Positions 8,911 through 14,628 of a stretch of DNA of 22,013 bases are shown here, in pieces. The stretch comes from JBKEDH01 sp047975295. Its GTDB lineage: Bacteria; Bacteroidota; Bacteroidia; Flavobacteriales; Flavobacteriaceae. Below the pieces are notes generated by a model. It had not been told where the DNA came from. It searched no databases and worked only from the letters and a program-made list of their open reading frames with translations. The position numbers and the translations under genes are program-made. The stretch covers positions 1-22,013 of the forward strand of contig JBKEDH010000075.1 of the NCBI GenBank assembly GCA_047975295.1, given 5' to 3'. Position 1 is the stretch's first letter. Each line of letters opens with the position of its first letter.

Positions 8911-9870
8911 ATGATTAAAAAACTTTTTCTATCAGTTGTAACATTGTCACTTTTGGTATCGTGTGTATCACCAAAGGTTTATAAGGAGTTGGAAACCAAG
9001 TACAATAACCTAAAAAAAGAAAACAGAAAACTCCATAACGAAAACGAATCCCTTTTAGATGGTATAGATGCTGCCGAAACCGAATTAAAACAATTAAAGG
9101 AAGCCCATAAAACAGCAGTTGCCGAACGCGATAAGCTAAAGGCCGATTACGCCGCTACGGTAGCCAATCTCGATGCTTTAAAAGCATCGTACGATGCTCT
9201 TGAAAAAAACAGTTCGAAGGCTATTGCAACCAATTCACAGAAAAACCGGGAGCTATTGGCCGAATTGGAAGCCAAAGAACAGGCTATGGCGGCCGAGAGA
9301 GCACGTATAGAACAAATTAAAAAGACCTTAGAGGAACGTTCTAACCGTGTGGCCGAGTTGGAAAAACTTATTGCAGATAAGGATATCGCCATGACCAACT
9401 TAAAAGAAGCCATTTCTCGGGCGCTTACCGATTTTGAAGGTAAAGGTCTTACCGTGCAACAACGCAATGGCAAGGTTTATGTTTCTATGGAAAATAAACT
9501 TTTATTTAGTTCGGGCAGTTGGGCGGTAAATACCGAAGGCCGTCGTGCCGTACAGCAGCTTGGTGGTGTATTAGCACTTAATCCCGATATTTCGGTGCTT
9601 ATTGAGGGGCATACAGATAATGTTCCCTATACACCTAATGGTGCATTAATCAATAACTGGGATTTATCTACCAAACGGGCTACAGCCATCGTGGATATTT
9701 TAGAACAAAACCCCGATATTTATCCGGGCAGCCTTACCGCTGCAGGACGTGGAGAATTTGCTCCCGTAGCAACAAACGATACACCCGAAGGTCGTGCCAA
9801 AAACCGTAGAATTGAAGTAATTTTAACACCAAAATTAGACGAGCTCACCAAACTTTTAAACGATAATTAA
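8911..9870 (+). CDS. OmpA-family peptidoglycan-binding lipoprotein with coiled coil
   Basis: A 319-residue outer-membrane lipoprotein. The signal peptide ends in a lipobox LLVSC with Cys18 as the lipidated residue. Residues ~22-165 are heptad-like and rich in Glu, Lys and Ala, predicted as a long coiled coil. Residues ~190-310 form an OmpA C-terminal domain: FSSGSWAVNTEG, IEGHTDNVPY, LSTKRA and GRAKNRRIEV, which carry the Asp and Arg expected to bind diaminopimelate of peptidoglycan. This combination suggests a tether between outer membrane and cell wall. It follows xth by 31 nt and ends before a strong hairpin. Confidence 0.9.
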   Translation: MIKKLFLSVVTLSLLVSCVSPKVYKELETKYNNLKKENRKLHNENESLLDGIDAAETELKQLKEAHKTAVAERDKLKADYAATVANLDALKASYDALEKNSSKAIATNSQKNRELLAELEAKEQAMAAERARIEQIKKTLEERSNRVAELEKLIADKDIAMTNLKEAISRALTDFEGKGLTVQQRNGKVYVSMENKLLFSSGSWAVNTEGRRAVQQLGGVLALNPDISVLIEGHTDNVPYTPNGALINNWDLSTKRATAIVDILEQNPDIYPGSLTAAGRGEFAPVATNDTPEGRAKNRRIEVILTPKLDELTKLLNDN

Positions 9871-9899
9871 TAATTTCTCGTTAGGGAGTTTGTTTATTT

Positions 9900-9934
9900 A
9901 AGGTTTCAAAGGCTTTTTTAGCTTTTGAAACCTT
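9900..9934 (+). terminator. Hairpin terminator after the OmpA-like gene
   Basis: AAGGTTTCAAA (9900-9910) pairs with TTTGAAACCTT (9924-9934), extended inward by one G-U and two G-C pairs, with a T-rich 7-nt loop: a 14-bp stem. The tract after it (CATTATAATC) is a poor T-run, so termination efficiency is uncertain. The stem lies between convergent genes and could serve both. Confidence 0.65.
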
Positions 9935-9992
9935 CATTATAATCGAGTGGTTTAGGCTAACAAATAGGGGGAAAAGCAATTTTTTATTGACA

Positions 9993-10008
9993 AAGTTTAA
10001 ACGAGTTC
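9993..10008. repeat. 16-bp intergenic motif, copy 1
   Basis: AAGTTTAAACGAGTTC lies 12 nt beyond the tadA stop. Its exact reverse complement is at 14341-14356, and a copy with one mismatch is at 18901-18916. All three lie outside genes. Confidence 0.55.
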
Positions 10009-10020
10009 AATATGTAAAAT

Positions 10021-10470
10021 TTAATTCAAATTCCGCTTTTCAATAAAAAAACGTTTTAATAGGCTCGATGTTTCGTCTTCTAAAATTCCACCTGTAATTA
10101 TGGTTTTAGGGTGAAGTTTCGTTTTTAAGTTTATACAGCCACGTTCCTCGTCTCTGGCACCGTAAACAATTTTCGAAATTTGGCTCCAGTACAATGCACC
10201 CGCACACATTTGGCAGGGTTCTAAAGTAACGTATAGAGTGCAGTTGTTAAGATATTTACCGCCCAAAAAGTTGGCTGCTGCTGTAATGGCTTGCATCTCG
10301 GCATGTGCAGTTACATCGTTTAGTGTTTCGGTCAAGTTATGTCCTCGGGCAATAATACGATTATCGATTGCCACTACGGCTCCTACGGGGATTTCACCTT
10401 TATCGAAAGCTATTTCTGCCTCCTGCAAGGCTTTTTTCATAAAATAAACATCATCAAAAGGATCTATCAT
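10021..10470 (-). CDS. tadA: tRNA-specific adenosine deaminase
   Basis: Deaminates adenosine 34 to inosine in the anticodon of tRNA-Arg(ACG), allowing wobble decoding; zinc enzyme of the cytidine-deaminase fold, cytoplasmic. The 149-residue protein has the zinc motif HAE (His56, Glu58 as the proton shuttle) and PCQMC (Cys86, Cys89), with the typical N-terminal FMKKALQEAE helix and a final helix rich in basic residues. Length and motifs fit TadA better than guanine or cytidine deaminases, though a related nucleoside deaminase cannot be excluded. It is divergent from dxs with only 61 bp between the start codons. Confidence 0.88.
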   Translation of the reverse strand: MIDPFDDVYFMKKALQEAEIAFDKGEIPVGAVVAIDNRIIARGHNLTETLNDVTAHAEMQAITAAANFLGGKYLNNCTLYVTLEPCQMCAGALYWSQISKIVYGARDEERGCINLKTKLHPKTIITGGILEDETSSLLKRFFIEKRNLN

Positions 10471-10509
10471 TACCGGAAACTTTTAGTTTAAAAATCAAAA
10501 ATACAATTT

Positions 10510-10524
10510 CAAATGGTACATTTG
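10510..10524. promoter_or_regulatory. Palindromic -7 region between tadA and dxs
   Basis: TACATTTG at 10517-10524 is a perfect TAnnTTTG -7 box for dxs, and it ends only 7 nt before the dxs ATG, so the mRNA would be leaderless or nearly so. CAAATG (10510-10515) and CATTTG (10519-10524) are exact inverses around GTA. On the other strand this reads TACCATTTG, a near-match that could serve tadA. No TTG was found at the expected -33 distance. Confidence 0.55.
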
Positions 10525-10531
10525 CATTGCT

Positions 10532-12286
10532 ATGCAACAATCATTGTTAAAAAATATAGATTCGCCTAAAGCACTCCGTCTTTTAAATCAAGATAAATTG
10601 CCTCATATTGCTAAAGAATTACGGGAATTTATAATTAATATAGTAGCCACTAAAGAAGGCCATCTGGGAGCAAGTTTGGGCGTAGTGGAGCTTACCATTG
10701 CCTTGCATTATGTGTTTAACACGCCCAATGATTTATTGGTTTGGGATGTGGGCCACCAAGCTTACGGCCATAAAATTTTAACAGGACGGAAAGATATTTT
10801 TCATACCAATAGGCAAATGGGAGGTATAAGCGGATTTCCAAAGCGCAGCGAAAGCGAATACGATGTTTTTGGCGTTGGGCATGCTTCAACGTCCATATCG
10901 GCAGTTTTGGGTATGGCCATTGCTTCACGGTTAAATGGAGAAAACAAACATCATATTGCTGTAATAGGCGATGCCAGCATTGCCGGAGGAATGGCCTTTG
11001 AAGGCTTGAACCATGCCGGAGTTGCCAATGCCAATATATTGATTGTTTTAAACGATAATGCCATTGGGATAGACCCTAGTGTTGGGGCTTTAAAACAGTA
11101 TTTAACCAATGTGAAAAAAGGTAAGGAAAGACAGGATAATATTTTTGAGGCTTTAAATTTTGATTATTCGGGTCCTGTTGACGGCCATGATTTTGATGCA
11201 TTGATTTTTGAGCTAAACCGATTAAAAACCGTTAAAGGCCCCAAGTTTTTACATGTTATTACCACAAAAGGCAAGGGCTTAAGGCAAGCCGAAGAAAATC
11301 AGGTAAAATACCATGCTCCCGGAAAATTTAACTCCTTAACGGGAGAGATTATTGCCAAATCGAACAAAAGGCAACCGCCAAAATATCAGGATGTTTTTGG
11401 GCATACCATTGTGGAGCTTGCCAAACAAAATAAAAAAATTGTGGGTATTACACCTGCCATGCCAACAGGGAGTTCGTTAAAATATATGATGCAGGAACTG
11501 CCCGAACGAGCTTTCGATGTTGGTATTGCCGAGCAACACGCTGTAACTTTGGCAGCCGGTATGGCTACCCAAGGACTTATACCATTTTGCAATATTTATT
11601 CTACATTTTTGCAACGTGCTTACGACCAAATTATACACGATGTAGCTTTACAAAAATTGCCTGTAATTTTCTGTTTAGACCGTGCCGGATTAGTGGGCGA
11701 AGATGGAGCAACACACCATGGCGTGTTCGATTTAAGCTTTTTGCGTTGCATACCTAACCTCATTGTGGTTGCACCGCGAAACGAAGTAGAGTTACGCAAT
11801 ATTATGTACACCGCACAATTGGGGCTGGATGCTCCTATTGCCATCCGGTATCCGCGAGGTCAAGGTGTAACCTTAAACTGGAAACAACCCTTTGAAGCAA
11901 TTAAAATAGGTACAGGATTGCCGTTAAAGAAAGGTGAAAACGTAGTTGTTTTAAGTGTAGGTAGCATTGCCAAAAACGTATCCGAAGCTATTAACAATTT
12001 AAATATTTCGCATTACGATATGCGTTTTGTAAAACCTTTGGACGAAAACTTACTACACCATATTTTTAAAGCCTATAATACTATTATTACAGTTGAAGAT
12101 AATACTGTTAAAGGTGGTTTTGGAAGTGCTGTATTAGAGTTTTCGGTAAATAATGATTATACAAACAATATTAAGGTTTTAGGTATCCCCGACATATTTA
12201 TAGAACATGGTACCATTAACGAACTGCAGCAATCTATTGGGTTGGATGCTGAAAGTTTGGCTTATTATTTTAAACTGTTTTTATAG
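10532..12286 (+). CDS. dxs: 1-deoxy-D-xylulose-5-phosphate synthase
   Basis: First step of the non-mevalonate (MEP) isoprenoid pathway: condenses pyruvate and glyceraldehyde 3-phosphate using thiamine diphosphate. The 584 residues are shorter than the ~620 of enterobacterial DXS. The N-terminal domain has KEGHLGASLG, the WDVGHQAYGHK histidine, and the TPP site GDA (146-148) followed by NDN (174-176); the first element is GDA where GDG is usual. The pyrimidine domain contains DVGIAEQHAVTLAAG with the catalytic Glu, followed by the transketolase C-terminal domain. The start at 10532 gives the expected beginning SLLKNIDSPKALR. Product also feeds thiamine and pyridoxal synthesis in many bacteria. 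Confidence 0.95.
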   Translation: MQQSLLKNIDSPKALRLLNQDKLPHIAKELREFIINIVATKEGHLGASLGVVELTIALHYVFNTPNDLLVWDVGHQAYGHKILTGRKDIFHTNRQMGGISGFPKRSESEYDVFGVGHASTSISAVLGMAIASRLNGENKHHIAVIGDASIAGGMAFEGLNHAGVANANILIVLNDNAIGIDPSVGALKQYLTNVKKGKERQDNIFEALNFDYSGPVDGHDFDALIFELNRLKTVKGPKFLHVITTKGKGLRQAEENQVKYHAPGKFNSLTGEIIAKSNKRQPPKYQDVFGHTIVELAKQNKKIVGITPAMPTGSSLKYMMQELPERAFDVGIAEQHAVTLAAGMATQGLIPFCNIYSTFLQRAYDQIIHDVALQKLPVIFCLDRAGLVGEDGATHHGVFDLSFLRCIPNLIVVAPRNEVELRNIMYTAQLGLDAPIAIRYPRGQGVTLNWKQPFEAIKIGTGLPLKKGENVVVLSVGSIAKNVSEAINNLNISHYDMRFVKPLDENLLHHIFKAYNTIITVEDNTVKGGFGSAVLEFSVNNDYTNNIKVLGIPDIFIEHGTINELQQSIGLDAESLAYYFKLFL

Positions 12287-12438
12287 CCAAATAAAAGGTT
12301 TAAAGGAGCTTAACTTTAGTCTTGGTATAATAAGCTAATTATCTTTGATGTGCTGATAAACAAATTATTAAATGTTAAACCCTGAAGGTTTTTAAACCAA
12401 CAAGGAGGATTTTTGTCATGTACTAAAGAGTTCAGGAT

Positions 12439-13779
12439 TTAAAAAGTAACCCCTTCAAGCTTTTTAAAGTTTTGTATGGCCTTACTGTCCGATAGCAACG
12501 ATATATAATGGCAAACAGCAAGTAACCGTTGGTATAAACTGTCGTTTTTAAAATTGATGGTTTTCGGTAGGTGTTTTAGTATTAATTTGTCATAATTGGA
12601 TGCTCTTCCATTATAAGCATTATTTACTGCTACGGTATATACGCCCAACAATTTATTGATAATTTGGTAGCCTGCTATTTCTTTGTCGATAACTTCGTTG
12701 GATTGGTAAATGTTTTCGATACTAATCTTAATAATATCTTTTATTTGGGCATCGTATTTACTTTTGTCTATTAGCGAACAATCGAAATTTCCATTTAAAA
12801 TGGTATTTTCGTTATCCATAAAAATGGTTACGGCATCGTTTATAAGTTCGCCTATAGCAAGGGCGCGCAGGTATCCAATGCGATCTTTTTTATTGGATAA
12901 AGCATAGTAATTTTCCGGAATTATGTTTTTCCTTATAATTTTAGATAAATATTCTAAGGCATATTCTTCTTGTATTAATCCCAAATTAATACCATCTTCA
13001 AAATCGATTATGGTATAACAAATATCGTCGGCAGCTTCGACTAGAAAAGCTAACGGATGGCGCGAAAAACTCAAATCGGTATTACTGCGTTTAAGTAGTC
13101 CTAATTCGTTGGCAATATCTAAAAAAGCCTCTTTTTCACTTTGAAAGAAGCCATATTTTTTATCGGCAATATGTTGGCTCGGTTTTTTGGGTAGCGATTC
13201 TTTGGGATATTTGGTAAACGCCCCCAATGTAGCATAGCTTAAGCGTAAACCACCGGAACGCCCGTTACTGTTTTGGGTCAAGATTTTAAATCCGTTGGCA
13301 TTGCCCTCGAAATCACAAAGATCTTGATATTCTTTTTCGGTGAGTTGATTTTTATAGATTTTGCCTTTGCCGGTTATAAAAAACTCACCGATGGCTTTTT
13401 CTCCCGAATGTCCAAATGGCGGATTGCCAATATCGTGTGCTAATGCCGCCGCCGCTACAATGGCACCAAAATCGTTGGCTCGATAACCATGTATGTTTTG
13501 TAAATGCGGGTGTTTTTCCAATATCTTCTTGCCTACCAAACGTCCCAACGAACGTCCAACGACACTCACCTCTAAACTGTGTGTTAATCGGGTATGGACA
13601 AAATCGGTTTGCGAAAGGGGAATAACCTGGGTTTTATCCTGTAAACTTCTAAATTCCGAAGAAAAAATAATACGATCGTAATCGACTTCAAATCCTAATC
13701 GGGTTTCATCTTGCTCTTTTCGTAAGCGTTTATTGCTGTCGCCTTGACGTTTTAAGGATAAAAGTTGCTCCCAGTTCAT
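12439..13779 (-). CDS. dgt: Deoxyguanosinetriphosphate triphosphohydrolase (dGTPase)
   Basis: HD-superfamily hydrolase that converts dGTP to deoxyguanosine and triphosphate, affecting dNTP pools. The 446-residue protein carries the metal-binding set HTRLTHSLEV (His67), LAHDIGNPPFGHSGE (His115, Asp116) and the later Asp in EAADDICYTIID. The N-terminal FSSEFRSLQDKTQV is also typical. Length fits the long Dgt branch. Preference for dGTP over other dNTPs cannot be read from the sequence. It is convergent with dxs, separated by 152 bp with no convincing terminator, and divergent from the 127-aa secreted protein gene. Confidence 0.9.
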   Translation of the reverse strand: MNWEQLLSLKRQGDSNKRLRKEQDETRLGFEVDYDRIIFSSEFRSLQDKTQVIPLSQTDFVHTRLTHSLEVSVVGRSLGRLVGKKILEKHPHLQNIHGYRANDFGAIVAAAALAHDIGNPPFGHSGEKAIGEFFITGKGKIYKNQLTEKEYQDLCDFEGNANGFKILTQNSNGRSGGLRLSYATLGAFTKYPKESLPKKPSQHIADKKYGFFQSEKEAFLDIANELGLLKRSNTDLSFSRHPLAFLVEAADDICYTIIDFEDGINLGLIQEEYALEYLSKIIRKNIIPENYYALSNKKDRIGYLRALAIGELINDAVTIFMDNENTILNGNFDCSLIDKSKYDAQIKDIIKISIENIYQSNEVIDKEIAGYQIINKLLGVYTVAVNNAYNGRASNYDKLILKHLPKTINFKNDSLYQRLLAVCHYISLLSDSKAIQNFKKLEGVTF

Positions 13780-13836
13780 ACTGTAAAATTATTTGTGGCA
13801 AGATAATTAAATTCAATAAAAAAATTAAGTAGTTGC

Positions 13837-13914
13837 TTAACATTAGGGTAACATTTTTATTTTAATTACTTAAAGTTTTAATAACATATAACTGCAATTA
13901 AAATAGTTGTTTTG
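13837..13914 (+). promoter_or_regulatory. 11-bp-spaced TTAAC direct repeats and -7 box before the 127-aa gene
   Basis: TAAC-type cores begin at 13838 (TAAC), 13849 (TAAC), 13871 (TAAA) and 13882 (TAAC), all in one 11-bp register; the 13860 unit (TTTT) is degenerate. The first two heptamers are TTAACAT and GTAACAT. TTTGC starts at 13911, exactly 29 bp after the last TAAC, within TTGTTTTG (13907-13914), one mismatch from TAnnTTTG. The start codon follows 28 nt later. Direct 11-bp repeats are the arrangement used by PhoB/OmpR-type activators. The same geometry occurs before the next two genes. Confidence 0.65.
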
Positions 13915-13941
13915 CTTTTATAACGATAAAACTTAAACGGA

Positions 13942-14325
13942 ATGAAACGACTATTTCTTTTTACGGTTCTTTTTTTTGTGGTTTCGGTTGTTGTTTCCCA
14001 GAATGCAGGTTTTATTGTTGGTACAGTAATAGATGAAGAAATAGATAATGATCCGCTTGTATTTGCTAATATTTCTCTTAAAAATACCAATGTAGAAGTA
14101 CAAACCGACGAAACAGGATTGTTTACCATAAATAACTTAGAAACTGGTAATTATACTATAGTTTTAAGCTTTGCAGGTTACGAGACCAAAGAAATAGATA
14201 TAAAAGTTGATGGTTTAACTCCTGTTGAATTAAAATTGTCGTTAGGTGCTACTTCCGTTTCGGTAGATGATATTGCCGCACTTGTTAATATTGAACAGGA
14301 AGAAACACAAAAACCTTCAGAATAG
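13942..14325 (+). CDS. Secreted stand-alone CarboxypepD_reg-like domain protein
   Basis: A 127-residue protein with signal peptide (about 1-19, cleavage before QNAGF) and a single beta-sandwich domain of the CarboxypepD_reg-like type (residues ~22-105). It closely parallels the N-terminal extension of the TonB receptor encoded next: both begin MKRLF and share PLxFAN, the block NLETGNYT, and SFxGYxTxE. The protein stops where the receptor's TonB-box/plug region would begin (VDDIAALV here, LDEIVIT there), then ends in an acidic tail. It has no lipobox, so it is probably periplasmic or released. It may be a freed receptor domain with its own role (for example a regulator or partner of the receptor), or a relic of a duplicated receptor. 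Its own promoter-like repeats argue for expression. Confidence 0.75.
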   Translation: MKRLFLFTVLFFVVSVVVSQNAGFIVGTVIDEEIDNDPLVFANISLKNTNVEVQTDETGLFTINNLETGNYTIVLSFAGYETKEIDIKVDGLTPVELKLSLGATSVSVDDIAALVNIEQEETQKPSE

Positions 14326-14340
14326 TATTTTTTTGTTATA

Positions 14341-14356
14341 GAACTCGTTTAAACTT
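14341..14356. repeat. 16-bp intergenic motif, copy 2
   Basis: GAACTCGTTTAAACTT, the exact reverse complement of 9993-10008. It starts 15 nt after the stop of the 127-aa gene, in the same orientation relative to that gene as copy 1 has to tadA. With the flanks, 20 of 22 positions agree with copy 1. Confidence 0.55.
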
Positions 14357-14439
14357 GTGTTACATTTTGGAAATAATTGATTTTTCAAGTCTGTCAATAT
14401 CCGTCTATATATTTTCTTATCTCCATACCATATTTCCTA

Positions 14440-14517
14440 TTAACATTTACATAACGCTTATATCATTATTGTTTAACCTTAAAGTAACGGCATGTTTACA
14501 AAGGGACTCGTTATTTG
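14440..14517 (+). promoter_or_regulatory. 11-bp-spaced TTAAC direct-repeat array and -7 box of the TonB receptor gene
   Basis: TAAC cores start at 14441, 14452, 14474 and 14485, all in a single 11-bp register, with a degenerate unit (TCAT) at 14463. Heptamers are TTAACAT, ATAACGC, TTAACCT and GTAACGG. TTTGC begins at 14514, 29 bp after the last TAAC, in GTTATTTG (14510-14517). The pattern (strong, strong, weak, strong, strong) is the same as before the 127-aa gene, where the fourth unit is TAAA. I read it as two adjacent dimer sites for a PhoB-like activator that replaces a -33 element. Confidence 0.72.
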
Positions 14518-14628
14518 CGCCATGATAAAAACTAATATAATGAAACATTCATGGTTAATATTTTGTTGCAAAGCAGAATAACGGTAAGGATGTTACATAA
14601 TAATCATTAAAACAATAAATACGAACAA

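Larger units (their letters stand above)
14326..14628. other. 303-bp gap before the TonB receptor
   Basis: No gene is visible here, and I found no receptor-like remnant in any frame. The gap holds the 16-bp motif copy 2 (14341-14356), the 11-bp repeat array and -7 box (14440-14517), and then a leader of about 105 nt of unremarkable AT-rich sequence. Confidence 0.6.

Noticed and set aside
12377..12393. AAACC/GGTTT hairpin with T-run between dxs and dgt as a terminator
   Set aside because: Only a 5-bp AT-leaning stem; too weak to call.
12404..12427. AGGAGG followed by ATG between dxs and dgt
   Set aside because: The ATG is followed by only one further codon before TAA, and flavobacteria rarely depend on strong Shine-Dalgarno sites.
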